Origin: Halonatronomonas sp051745425
Lineage (GTDB): Bacteria > Bacillota > Halanaerobiia > Halanaerobiales > Halarsenatibacteraceae
Assembly (NCBI GenBank): GCA_051745425.1
Contig: JBNJEB010000038.1
Span: 1-12,596 of the forward strand
Direction of reading: 5' to 3'
Length of the DNA: 12,596 nucleotides
A model generated the notes under the pieces. It saw only the letters and a list, made by a program, of their open reading frames with translations, was not told the DNA's origin and did no database searches. Every line of letters begins with the position of its first letter. The first letter of the stretch is position 1. Positions 1 to 7,643 of this stretch are shown piece by piece. The translations under genes were made by a program, and so were the position numbers.

Positions 1-1056
1 ATCACCTCGCATAGCAACAATCTTGTCATATATCTCATCGGTTGATGGGACAACGCCACCGGTTCTGCCATAAAATTCAACAGGTTTCTTGCCATTAACA
101 GCAAGTTTTACATCTTCAACCATCTGACCGGTACTCATCTCTACAGCTAAAAATTCATCAACCTGGTCAGCAGCTTCTGCAACTCTATCCTCTGGATATG
201 GGAATAAAGTTATTGGTCTAATCAGGCCAACTTTATAGCCATCTTCCCTGGCTCTATCAATTGCACTGGTAGCTATTCTAGCTGTTGTACCATAGGCTAC
301 AATGGCCAGCTCGGCATCATCCATCATGTAATCTTCATATCTAACTTCTTCTTCTCTCATCTGATCATACTTTGCCTTAAGATCTAAATTATGCTGTTCT
401 AATTCTTCTGCAACTAAACCGAGAGAATTAATAACATTTTTCTCCCTGCCTTTAGCACCATCTGTCGCCCATTCCTTTTTAGGAAGGTCGTCAGGATCTA
501 TCATCTCTTTAAATTCAACAGGTTCCATCATCTGGCCAATCATGCCATCTCCTAAAACCATAACTGGATTTCTGTATTTATCTGCTAATTCAAAGGCAAG
601 ATAGGTTAGATCTGCTAATTCCTGAACATTAGAAGGAGCTAAAACTAATAGGCGAAAATCTCCATGGGCCATTCCTTTAGTGGCCTGAAAATAATCGGCC
701 TGGGATGGCTGAATACCACCTAAACCTGGTCCACTTCTCATCATATTAACAATTACAGATGGAAGCTCGGCTCCGGCTAAATAGGAAATTCCTTCTGCCT
801 TAAGACTGATGCCAGGACTGGATGAAGATGTTAAAACCCTTGCACCGGCACCTGAGGCACCATAAACCATATTACTTGCAGCAACTTCACTTTCTGCCTG
901 GAGAAAAACTCCATCAACTTCTGGAAGTCGACGGGACATATAGGCAGGTATATCATTCTGAGGTGTTATCGGATAGCCAAAGAAATAACGACAACCTGCT
1001 CTTATTGCAGCTTCTCCAACAACCTCGTTTCCTTTCATTAACTTTTTTTCAGACAT
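1..1056 (-). CDS. vorB: 2-oxoacid (2-ketoisovalerate) ferredoxin oxidoreductase alpha-type subunit VorB, 3' end off window
   Basis: This is an open frame of 352 codons that leaves the window without a stop. The protein begins MSEKKLMKGNEVVGEAAIRA and matches the VorB/PorA-type subunit of 2-oxoacid:ferredoxin oxidoreductases. These cytoplasmic enzymes oxidatively decarboxylate 2-oxoacids to acyl-CoA and reduce ferredoxin. Recognisable segments are GCRYFFGYPITPQ (about residues 21-33), the conserved QAESEVAA (53-60), TSSSSPGISL (76-85) and GPGLGGIQPSQADYFQA (109-125). The second domain opens near residue 250 (AIVAYGTTAR) and holds IRPITLFPYP (279-288). Length is close to the usual 350-360 residues, so only a few codons should be missing. 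The ATG at 1056 follows AAGGAGG at good spacing and lies 38 nt after the ferredoxin stop. The TPP-binding beta and gamma subunits are not visible and should follow beyond position 1. Branched-chain specificity is inferred from the ptb/bcd/buk context; a pyruvate or indolepyruvate enzyme is less likely. Subunit lettering differs between databases. Confidence 0.9.
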   Translation of the reverse strand, partial: MSEKKLMKGNEVVGEAAIRAGCRYFFGYPITPQNDIPAYMSRRLPEVDGVFLQAESEVAASNMVYGASGAGARVLTSSSSPGISLKAEGISYLAGAELPSVIVNMMRSGPGLGGIQPSQADYFQATKGMAHGDFRLLVLAPSNVQELADLTYLAFELADKYRNPVMVLGDGMIGQMMEPVEFKEMIDPDDLPKKEWATDGAKGREKNVINSLGLVAEELEQHNLDLKAKYDQMREEEVRYEDYMMDDAELAIVAYGTTARIATSAIDRAREDGYKVGLIRPITLFPYPEDRVAEAADQVDEFLAVEMSTGQMVEDVKLAVNGKKPVEFYGRTGGVVPSTDEIYDKIVAMRGD

Positions 1057-1094
1057 TAAACTACCTCCTTATATTATTTGAATCCTGGTATTAT

Positions 1095-1316
1095 TTATTT
1101 ATAAAGTGTGATACAGACATCAGGACACATTAGATAACATTGCTGACAGCTAATGCATTTATCCTGATTCTCATCTTTTACTTCAGCTGGATGAAAACCG
1201 TGGCTGTTAATTCTATCATCTGCCATTTCAATAATATCAACAGGACAGACATTTACACATAATTTACAGCCCTTGCAGCGTTCTTCGTCAAATACAACTT
1301 TTTTATCTTTAACCAA
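1095..1316 (-). CDS. 2x[4Fe-4S] ferredoxin-type delta subunit of 2-oxoacid ferredoxin oxidoreductase
   Basis: This small protein of 73 residues carries two classical cluster motifs, CKGCKLCVNVCP (Cys 14, 17, 20, 24) and CISCQQCYLMCP (Cys 54, 57, 60, 64), plus an extra Cys at 68. Proteins of this size encoded directly before a VorB-type gene are the delta (PorD/VorD-like) electron-transfer subunit, which passes electrons from the TPP subunit to free ferredoxin. The frame is open from a TTG at 1340, which would add KRRRR to the N-terminus. However, those codons are the Shine-Dalgarno itself (AGAAGGAGGAGA). I therefore choose the TTG at 1316, 9 nt after that site, giving MVKDKKVVFDEERCKGC. The gene lies 50 nt after buk and 38 nt before vorB, in the same operon. 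Confidence 0.88.
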   Translation of the reverse strand: MVKDKKVVFDEERCKGCKLCVNVCPVDIIEMADDRINSHGFHPAEVKDENQDKCISCQQCYLMCPDVCITLYK

Positions 1317-1366
1317 GATAACTCTCCTCCTTCTTTTCAATAAAGTTATATCTTAGATAAAATATT

Positions 1367-2440
1367 TTATTTATAAGTTTTAGCATCTTCCTGACCGGTT
1401 AAGACTCTCTCGGCACCAGCAGCCAGGGCTGACATTTCTTCTTCCCCTGGATAGACTTTTACCGGGGCAAGAAAGCCTACCTGATCTTTAACCTGATTTA
1501 CAAAGTAATCTGAATAGGCAATTCCTCCAGTTAATAAGATTGCATCAACCTTGCCCTTAACAACAGGTCCCAGTGAGCCTATCTCTTTAGCCACCTGATA
1601 AGCCATTCCGCTGTAAATTAAATCAGCCTCTTCATTTCCGGCTTCAGCCTTTTCTTCAACTTCCCGCATATCATTGGTATTTAAATAGGCAACTACTCCG
1701 CCATTACCAAGCAGTTTTTTCTTAACATCATTATAATTGCTATCAGGCTCATAGCAGTAATTTGCCAGATCCAGTGTAGGAAGCCCTCCAGAACGGTTTG
1801 GGGAATAAGGACCTTCACCAGCCAGGGCATTATTGACATCTATTACCTTGCCTTTATGATGAAGTCCAACTGAAATTCCTCCACCCAGGTGAGCTATAAT
1901 AACAGTTAAATCTTCATAATCCTTTCCTATTTCACTGGCATAATTTCTGGCTACAGCCTTTTGATTTAAGGCATGGAAGATGCTCTTACGTTCAAAGAAT
2001 GGATGGCCAGAGAGCCTGGCAAGATCATTTAATTCATCTACTACCACAGGATCAACTATAAAAGCTTTTGCCCCTGCTTCTTCGGCCAGAGTATCTGCAA
2101 TTAAACCACCTAAATTGCTGGCATGTTCGCCCTGTAAGCCAGCCTTTAAATCTTCCAGCATCTTTTCATTTACCTGATAAGTACCTCCAGGGATCGGCTT
2201 TAAAAGGCCACCTCTACCTACGACTGCATCTAAATCTTTAATTTTTATATTATTTTCCTTTAAAAATTCCCTGATATATTTTACTCTCAGGTCTAATTGG
2301 TCTGTAATTTTCTCAAAGCCAGCCAGTTCTGCCTGACTGTGCTCAATATTAGAGGCCATAACCTCCTGCTGGCCCTGATAGAGAGCCAGCTTGCTGGAGG
2401 TTGAGCCTGGATTTATAACTAAAATATTATTTTCAGACAT
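1367..2440 (-). CDS. buk: Butyrate kinase (branched-chain fatty acid kinase)
   Basis: The 357-residue product matches butyrate kinases of the ASKHA/acetokinase superfamily in length and motifs. It converts acyl phosphate + ADP to a short-chain acid + ATP, the energy-yielding last step of this pathway. The N-terminal phosphate loop ILVINPGSTSSKLA covers residues 6-19. VDPVVVDEL (129-137) and HPFFERKSIFHALNQKA (146-162) are typical of Buk. The second nucleotide-binding segment is HLGGGIS (184-190), followed by GEGPYSPNRSGGLP (208-221). The ATG at 2440 lies 11 nt after the bcd stop. Its ribosome-binding site, AAGGTAGG, includes the bcd stop codon, so the two are probably translationally coupled. 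With Ptb upstream, the natural substrates are probably isobutyryl, isovaleryl and 2-methylbutyryl phosphate (inference from context). Confidence 0.95.
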   Translation of the reverse strand: MSENNILVINPGSTSSKLALYQGQQEVMASNIEHSQAELAGFEKITDQLDLRVKYIREFLKENNIKIKDLDAVVGRGGLLKPIPGGTYQVNEKMLEDLKAGLQGEHASNLGGLIADTLAEEAGAKAFIVDPVVVDELNDLARLSGHPFFERKSIFHALNQKAVARNYASEIGKDYEDLTVIIAHLGGGISVGLHHKGKVIDVNNALAGEGPYSPNRSGGLPTLDLANYCYEPDSNYNDVKKKLLGNGGVVAYLNTNDMREVEEKAEAGNEEADLIYSGMAYQVAKEIGSLGPVVKGKVDAILLTGGIAYSDYFVNQVKDQVGFLAPVKVYPGEEEMSALAAGAERVLTGQEDAKTYK

Positions 2441-2451
2441 TGCTTTTATAC

Positions 2452-3516
2452 CTACCTTACTAAATAATTGCTGCGGACACGGCCAATTTTGGCAATTCTT
2501 TCTTCAGCCATGATATCTGCTGCTTTATAAGTTGGAATATTATCTCTTTTGCTAATTTCAAAGACTTTCTTGGTATTATTAAAGATCTTTTTAGCTCTAC
2601 TTAAAGCTCTATCTTTATTATAGCCCTGTAGCTCATCATAAACATTGATCAGACCGCCGGCATTGGCAACATAATCAGGAGCATATAAAATATCTTTTTC
2701 ATCAAGGATATCTCCATGACGCTCTTCTTTCAATACGTTATTGGCTCCACCACAGACAATATCAAACTTAAACTGTGGAATAGTATCATCATTAATAACT
2801 GCACCAAGTGCTGTTGGAGCAAAAATCTCTGCATCTACACTATAAATTTCATCTGGAGCGACAGCCTCTGCGCCAAATTCTGATTTGACTTTTTCAATTC
2901 TGCTATCATTAATATCAGTAACAATTAATTTTCCGCCAGCTTCTGAAATATGCTTGCAGAGATAATAACCGACACTTCCAACACCCTGGACTGCAACTGT
3001 TTTACCTGAAATATCTTTTGAGCCATATTTTTCTTCAACACTGGCTAACATTGCTCTCCAGACGCCATAAGCTGTCACAGGGGAAGGATCTCCACTGGTT
3101 CCAGGTAGACCGGTAACATGATCTGTCTCTTCATTGACATATGCCATATCATTAACTGTTGTATTAACATCTTCAGCAGTAATATAGCGGCCATTAAGAC
3201 TCTGGACAAAACGGCCAAATGAGCGCCATAGTTCTTCACTCTTATCTTTGTCTGCATCGCCAATAATAACTGCTTTACCGCCACCTAGATTAAGACCGGC
3301 AGCTGCAGCTTTATAGGTCATACCTCTGGCAAGTCTTGTAACATCAACAAGGGCTTCTTCTTCAGTCTTATAATTCCACATTCTTGTTCCACCAAGAGCA
3401 GGACCTAAAGTGGTATCATGAATACAGATTATCGCTTTCAGACCAGACTCTTCATCATAATTAAAGACTACCTGTTCATAATCATGTTCTCCCATTAGTT
3501 CAAATACTTTACTCAT
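2452..3516 (-). CDS. bcd: Leucine dehydrogenase (NAD-dependent, branched-chain amino acid)
   Basis: The 354-residue product is a classical Glu/Leu/Phe/Val dehydrogenase that oxidatively deaminates Leu, Ile and Val to 2-oxoacids with NAD+. The substrate domain holds LGPALGGTRMW (37-47), MTYKAAAAGLNLGGGKAV (66-83) with the two conserved lysines K69 and K81, and GRYITAEDV (109-117) with the catalytic Asp D116. The Rossmann segment is VAVQGVGSVGYYL (174-186). NDDT (242-245), GGANN (256-260) and YAPDYVANAGG (278-288) complete the pattern. It closely resembles Bacillus LeuDH. One deviation is DVNT where LeuDH usually has DVGT. The ATG at 3516 follows AGGGGGAA. It lies 31 nt after ptb and 11 nt before buk, the same ptb-bcd-buk order as in the Bacillus bkd operon. 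Confidence 0.94.
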   Translation of the reverse strand: MSKVFELMGEHDYEQVVFNYDEESGLKAIICIHDTTLGPALGGTRMWNYKTEEEALVDVTRLARGMTYKAAAAGLNLGGGKAVIIGDADKDKSEELWRSFGRFVQSLNGRYITAEDVNTTVNDMAYVNEETDHVTGLPGTSGDPSPVTAYGVWRAMLASVEEKYGSKDISGKTVAVQGVGSVGYYLCKHISEAGGKLIVTDINDSRIEKVKSEFGAEAVAPDEIYSVDAEIFAPTALGAVINDDTIPQFKFDIVCGGANNVLKEERHGDILDEKDILYAPDYVANAGGLINVYDELQGYNKDRALSRAKKIFNNTKKVFEISKRDNIPTYKAADIMAEERIAKIGRVRSNYLVR

Positions 3517-3547
3517 TTTTTTATTCCCCCTAATAATTTTTTGAATT

Positions 3548-4459
3548 TTAAAGTTTTGTTAAACCAGAAGTAACGACTTTACCAAGTGCAATTGAATTAT
3601 ATTTTGTCTCAGGACTATCGGCTCTGGATGTCAGGACCAGAGGAACCTTTGCCCCAAATACCAGACTTGCTGATGAAAGGCCTGCATAAAAGATCCAGGC
3701 TTTATATAAAACATTACCTGCTTCAATATCAGGAACCAGGAGAATATCTGCATTTCCTGCAACATTACCTGTAATTCCTTTGTGTTCAGCTGCTGATTTA
3801 GAAATTGCATTGTCAAGGGCAAGTGGCCCATCTATCTCACAATGTTTGATCTGCCCTCTATCTGCCATCTTAGATAGCATTGCTGCCTCTAAAGTGGCAG
3901 GCATTTTTTCATTTACCTTTTCCACTGCTGCCAGTGGAGCTACTTTAGGAGTTTCTATTCCAATTGATCTGGCAATTGTGACAGCATTATTAACAATTGA
4001 AATTTTATCATTTAAGTCAGGGGCAATATTCATGCCGCCATCAGTCATAAGGACTACCCGGTTTTCTTTTTCCAGATAAATCAGGCTTATTAAACTTAAC
4101 AAACCCTCCTGGCGCAGCCCATATTCTTTATTTAATAATGCCTGGAGAATAACTTTTGTGCTAAGTTGTCCCTTCATAGGAAAATCAGCATTACCTTCAG
4201 CTATCATTTTTATTGCCAGGGCTGCACTTTCCTGATTATTTTTCGCAGGCACTACCTCAGCATCAAAATCTTGATCTAACTCTGCTCTAGCAGCTTTTAT
4301 CTTATCTTCATCACCTATCAAAATAGGATCAACTATTCCATCCCTTGCTGCCCTGGAAACACTTTCTAAAACAACTGAGTCGCCTGCAGCTGCCACAGCA
4401 AGTTTTAATGGTTCTGTTTTTTTAGCTTTATTAATTAAGTCGTTGATACTGGCAACCAT
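3548..4459 (-). CDS. ptb: Phosphate butyryltransferase (branched-chain acyl-CoA phosphotransferase)
   Basis: The 303-residue product is a phosphotransacetylase/phosphotransbutyrylase-fold enzyme (acyl-CoA + Pi to acyl phosphate + CoA). Visible family features are AVAAAGDSVVLESVSRA near residue 21, the MKGQLST block near 94-100, the central VVLMTDGGMNIAPDL near 135, GPLALDNAIS near 210, the VPDIEAGNVLYK segment near 239 and ADSPETKYNSIALG near the C-terminus. These fit Ptb rather than acetate-type Pta, which would sit beside ackA. The ATG at 4459 is preceded by AAGGAGG at 7 nt. The gene starts 19 nt after the upstream dehydrogenase and is followed by bcd after 31 nt. Its role is to hand branched-chain acyl groups from VOR to Buk for ATP formation. 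Branched-chain preference is inferred from context. Confidence 0.94.
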   Translation of the reverse strand: MVASINDLINKAKKTEPLKLAVAAAGDSVVLESVSRAARDGIVDPILIGDEDKIKAARAELDQDFDAEVVPAKNNQESAALAIKMIAEGNADFPMKGQLSTKVILQALLNKEYGLRQEGLLSLISLIYLEKENRVVLMTDGGMNIAPDLNDKISIVNNAVTIARSIGIETPKVAPLAAVEKVNEKMPATLEAAMLSKMADRGQIKHCEIDGPLALDNAISKSAAEHKGITGNVAGNADILLVPDIEAGNVLYKAWIFYAGLSSASLVFGAKVPLVLTSRADSPETKYNSIALGKVVTSGLTKL

Positions 4460-4478
4460 AAATCTGCCTCCTTATAGC

Positions 4479-5552
4479 TTAATTCTTCTGATGAATATTA
4501 CCGATAGTAGCAACAGTTTCGATCCGTTCTTCAACTAGATGGTCAGCTGCTTTATCGGTTGTAATCCCTTCTTTTTCAGCAATTTCAAATACTTTTAATA
4601 ATTTATCATAGATACCTTCAGTCTTTTTCATTGTTCTTTTTTCACTATAGCCATTCGGCTCCATTTCATCACAGACAAGAATTAATCCCCCTGCATTAAC
4701 AACATAATCAGGAGCATATAATATATCTCTTTCTTCTAATTCTTTGCTATGTCGTTTTTCAGCCAGAACATTATTGGCAGCACCACAGATGATATCACAT
4801 TTAAAGCGGTCAATTGTATCATCATTAATAACTGCACCTAGAGCATTTGGTGAAAAGATATCGCAATCGACATCAAAGATTTCATCTGGTTCTACGATTT
4901 TCATGCCAAGCTCTTTTGCTTTTTCAATATTTTCTTCAACTACATCAGTTCCAACCAGTTCTGCTCCTTCTTCCTTGAGCTGTTTGGCTAATTTATAACC
5001 AACTTTACCTAAGCCCTGAATAGCAATTTTTTTGTCACTAAGATCTTCGCTGCCATAACGATACTTGCAACTGGCTTTTATACCCATCAATGCTCCATAG
5101 GCTGTTGGAATTGATGAATCTCCACCACCACCATATTCTTTAGGTAAGGCGCCGACATACGGGGTCTCTTTTCTCATCAATACAAAATCTTCAGGCATTG
5201 TTCCAACATCTGTACCTGTACTGTAGCGGCCACCTAATGAATTAATATAACGACCTAAAGCTCTAAATAACCCTTCTGTTCTGTGGGTTTCAGGATCGCC
5301 CCAGATAACGGTTTTACCGCCACCAAAATCTTCTCCAGAAATCCCGGCTTTATAAGTCATTCCTTTCGACAACCTAAGTACATCGTTAAGAGCATCATCT
5401 TCACTATCATAATCCCACATTCTGCAACCACCAAGGCCTGGACCTAATACGGTGTTGTGAATAGCTATGATAGCTTTTAAATCTGTCTTTTCTTCTTGAA
5501 AGAACATTACTTGCTCGTGACCATGTTCCTTCATCTGCTCAAAAATTTTCAT
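4479..5552 (-). CDS. Divergent Glu/Leu/Phe/Val dehydrogenase paralogue (amino acid dehydrogenase, specificity uncertain)
   Basis: The 357-residue product has the leucine-dehydrogenase fold and is clearly paralogous to the bcd product two genes downstream. The functional residues are kept: LGPGLGGCRMW (36-46), MTYK with K68, GGGKTVIWGDP with catalytic K80, the TDVGT segment with D115, the Rossmann glycine pattern GLGKVG (180-185), NDDT and YAPDYVVNAGG (279-289). The substrate domain differs. AGISGEDFGGGK replaces the usual AAAGLNLGGGK, STGTDVGTMPEDF replaces ITAEDVGTTVEDM, and a glycine-rich stretch EYGGGGDSSIP occurs near 139-149. It therefore looks like an active NAD(P)-dependent deaminase with altered side-chain preference, perhaps Val, Ile or an aromatic amino acid; I cannot assign which. 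It is the first gene after the sigma-54 promoter. The ATG at 5552 has AAGGGGG 7 nt upstream. Confidence 0.85.
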   Translation of the reverse strand: MKIFEQMKEHGHEQVMFFQEEKTDLKAIIAIHNTVLGPGLGGCRMWDYDSEDDALNDVLRLSKGMTYKAGISGEDFGGGKTVIWGDPETHRTEGLFRALGRYINSLGGRYSTGTDVGTMPEDFVLMRKETPYVGALPKEYGGGGDSSIPTAYGALMGIKASCKYRYGSEDLSDKKIAIQGLGKVGYKLAKQLKEEGAELVGTDVVEENIEKAKELGMKIVEPDEIFDVDCDIFSPNALGAVINDDTIDRFKCDIICGAANNVLAEKRHSKELEERDILYAPDYVVNAGGLILVCDEMEPNGYSEKRTMKKTEGIYDKLLKVFEIAEKEGITTDKAADHLVEERIETVATIGNIHQKN

Positions 5553-5620
5553 TAAAATACCCCCTTATATATTTTTTTAATAAGTCAAATCTTATTATTG
5601 ATTATCCACTCTATAATAAA

Positions 5621-5636
5621 TGCAATAATCATGCCA
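5621..5636 (-). promoter_or_regulatory. Sigma-54 (-24/-12) promoter of the branched-chain amino acid operon
   Basis: The minus strand reads TGGCATGATTATTGCA. This matches the RpoN consensus TGGCACG-N4-TTGCW with one mismatch (T for C at the sixth base) and the required spacing between the GG and GC dinucleotides. The predicted start is near 5610, giving a leader of about 58 nt before the ATG at 5552. It sits between the terminator of a sigma-54 activator gene and the dehydrogenase operon, where such a promoter is expected. No convincing sigma-A promoter was seen in the same gap. Confidence 0.88.
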
Positions 5637-5654
5637 GGAACTGATGATTTATAT

Positions 5655-5696
5655 AAAAAATATAAAAAACCGCCCTTATTTGTTTAAAAGGGCGGT
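5655..5696 (-). terminator. Intrinsic terminator of the sigma-54 activator gene
   Basis: On the minus strand a 9-bp perfect GC-rich stem, ACCGCCCTT / AAGGGCGGT (5688-5696 with 5669-5677), encloses a 10-nt AT-rich loop. It is followed by TTTTTTATATTTTTTATA. It lies about 145 nt after the activator stop and upstream of the sigma-54 promoter, so it insulates the operon from activator transcription. Confidence 0.88.
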
Positions 5697-5806
5697 AAAA
5701 TCAACTATATATACTACTTTTATTTATTGAAATGTTTATTTTAGAAATAATATTACCAGTAATGCTTATAATTAAGAGCCTAAATACCTGCAATAATAAT
5801 CATAAA

Positions 5807-5822
5807 CTGCAAAGTTTTGCAG
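5807..5822. promoter_or_regulatory. Candidate enhancer (UAS) palindrome for the sigma-54 activator
   Basis: The sequence CTGCAAAGTTTTGCAG is a perfect inverted repeat with 7-bp arms and a 2-bp centre. A further direct CTGCAA half-site lies at 5788-5793. The palindrome centre is about 180 bp upstream of the -24 element, within the usual range for enhancer-binding-protein sites. A two-base loop makes an RNA hairpin role unlikely. Binding by the adjacent Fis-type HTH activator is inferred. Confidence 0.6.
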
Positions 5823-5839
5823 GCAGGATTTTTCAATTA

Positions 5840-7609
5840 TTAATCAATCCCGTATTTATCTAGTTTATAATAAAGGCTTCTAACGGCAATCCCTAAAAGA
5901 TTGGCTGCCTCAGACCTATTGCCATCAGTATCTTCTAAAGCCTTTAAGATTAATTTCTTCTCTGTTTCATTTAATATCTCTTTTAATGAATGTTCTTCAA
6001 ATGAAATTGATTCCTGCTTTGGCTTTATCTTAATATCTACTGGTTCCTCTATATTTAAACCAGGAAGATGGTCTGTATCTATAAATTCTTCATCTTTAGC
6101 CAGATGGATCATTGCCTGGCTAATAATATTTTCTAACTCTCTTATATTGCCTGGCCAGTCATAATTTTGTAGTTCCTGGACAGCCGAATCAGTAATCCCC
6201 TTTACCGAACGGCCATATTCCTGGTTAAATTTTCTTATAATATGCTCCGAAAGTGGTTTAATATCTTCCAATCTATCCCTTAATGGCGGAATATTAAGAG
6301 GGAAAACATTTAGTCTGTAATATAAGTCTTCTCTAAAGCGTTCTTCCTGAATGGCTCTCTCTAAATTTATATTAGTGGCAACGATGACCCTCACATCTAT
6401 CGAGATTGGCCTGGTTCCGCCTACCCGAACAACTTCCCTTTCCTGCAAGACCCTGAGCAGTTTAGACTGCAAATTAGGGCTTATCTTGCCAATTTCATCT
6501 AAAAAGATTGTTCCCCCATCTGCCTCCTCAAATACTCCTTTTTTGCCACCTTTCTTGGCACCAGTAAAAGCTCCTTCTTCATAACCAAAGAGCTCACTCT
6601 CCAGTAAACTATCGACTAATGCGCTACAGTTAACTCTAATAAACTTCTTATTGCTCCTTTTGCTTTCATTGTGAATTGCATGGGCAAATAATTCTTTACC
6701 TGTGCCACTCTCTCCTCTTAAAAGCACTGTTGCCGGTGTCTGTGATGCTTTTCTGGCTTTATTGATTACAGCCTGCATGGTCTGGCTTTTGCCAATAATA
6801 TCTTTAAAACTATATCTAGCTTTTAATTGACGGAGCATCTGTCTGGCCTGGTCTAATTCTTCAGTTAAATTCTTGATTTCAGATACATCTTTTATTACCC
6901 CAACACTACCCTTTAATTCGCCATCAACAATAATCGGGGCGACATCGACAATTACATCCTTCCGACTGGGCCCAACTTTCATTCTTACTCCCTGAACCTT
7001 CTCTTTTGTCTGTAAAACTTTATAATGCATGGATTGACCTTCGGCAATATCAACATCTGCCGGTTTGCCAATTACATCTTCTTCAGTTAAACCTGTAAGT
7101 CTTGTATAGGCCGGATTAATCAAAATCCCCTTGCCGTTTTCATCAACTACAGAAATAGCATCCTGGGTAGAGTTTATTATTGCCTCCAGCATACTCTGTA
7201 TCTCTTTTAAATTAGTTATTTCTTCAGCCAGTCTTGTCACTTCAGTTTTATCCCTGAAAACGGCTACCGCTCCAATAATCCCGCCATCATCACCTTTTAC
7301 CGGGACTCTATTTGTAACAATTTGAGTATCATCTACCTGTTGAAAGCGATTTAATTCAGGTTCTGCGTTTTCCAGTACTATATGCAGTCTGGTATTAGGA
7401 ATAACCTTTCTTACATCATAGCCAATAACATCTTCTTGATTTAGCTTGAGAATACTGGCAGCAGCCTGATTAAAGAGTTCAACCTTGCAATCAGAATTAA
7501 TTGCTATCATCCCATCATGGGTAGAATCAATTATAACATCTTTTTTGCGGTTGATCTGCTTTAATTTATTTATCTCTTTTTTTAATCTGGCAATATCATC
7601 ATTTGCCAT
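5840..7609 (-). CDS. Sigma-54-dependent transcriptional activator with two PAS domains (BkdR-like)
   Basis: The 589-residue product is an NtrC-family enhancer-binding protein. A short basic coiled coil (about 5-25) precedes PAS domain 1 (about 25-125). A linker helix and PAS domain 2 (about 140-245) follow, then a second coiled linker. The AAA+ domain (about 268-500) has Walker A GESGTGKE (299-306), the sigma-54-contacting GAFTGA loop (346-351), Walker B GGTIFLDEIG (365-374), FREDLYYRL (425-433) and WPGNIREL (485-492). A Fis-type HTH, NRSEAANLLGIAVRSLYYKL, occupies 564-583. There is no receiver domain, so activity is probably controlled by a ligand or redox signal at the PAS domains. The ATG at 7609 follows AGAGGTG. 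Its position directly upstream of a sigma-54 promoter and a ptb-bcd-buk operon mirrors Bacillus BkdR, so it should activate branched-chain amino acid catabolism. The inducer is unknown. Confidence 0.93.
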   Translation of the reverse strand: MANDDIARLKKEINKLKQINRKKDVIIDSTHDGMIAINSDCKVELFNQAAASILKLNQEDVIGYDVRKVIPNTRLHIVLENAEPELNRFQQVDDTQIVTNRVPVKGDDGGIIGAVAVFRDKTEVTRLAEEITNLKEIQSMLEAIINSTQDAISVVDENGKGILINPAYTRLTGLTEEDVIGKPADVDIAEGQSMHYKVLQTKEKVQGVRMKVGPSRKDVIVDVAPIIVDGELKGSVGVIKDVSEIKNLTEELDQARQMLRQLKARYSFKDIIGKSQTMQAVINKARKASQTPATVLLRGESGTGKELFAHAIHNESKRSNKKFIRVNCSALVDSLLESELFGYEEGAFTGAKKGGKKGVFEEADGGTIFLDEIGKISPNLQSKLLRVLQEREVVRVGGTRPISIDVRVIVATNINLERAIQEERFREDLYYRLNVFPLNIPPLRDRLEDIKPLSEHIIRKFNQEYGRSVKGITDSAVQELQNYDWPGNIRELENIISQAMIHLAKDEEFIDTDHLPGLNIEEPVDIKIKPKQESISFEEHSLKEILNETEKKLILKALEDTDGNRSEAANLLGIAVRSLYYKLDKYGID

Positions 7610-7643
7610 AATTTCACCTCTTTATAATACATTCCGTTCTTTA

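Noticed and set aside
822..1133. Plus-strand open frame of 103 codons across the vorB start and ferredoxin end
   Set aside because: It is antisense to two well-supported genes, has no homology I recognise and no ribosome-binding site; a shadow frame.
5544..5558. CodY-box-like AATTTTCATTAAAAT over the start codon of the divergent dehydrogenase
   Set aside because: Three mismatches to the 15-bp consensus in very AT-rich DNA. CodY control of this operon is plausible biologically but the match is not distinguishable from chance.
5578..5597. 7-bp hairpin TAATAAG/CTTATTA in the leader of the sigma-54 operon
   Set aside because: It is pure A/T except one G-C pair, with no U-run on the transcribed strand and no riboswitch-like structure around it.
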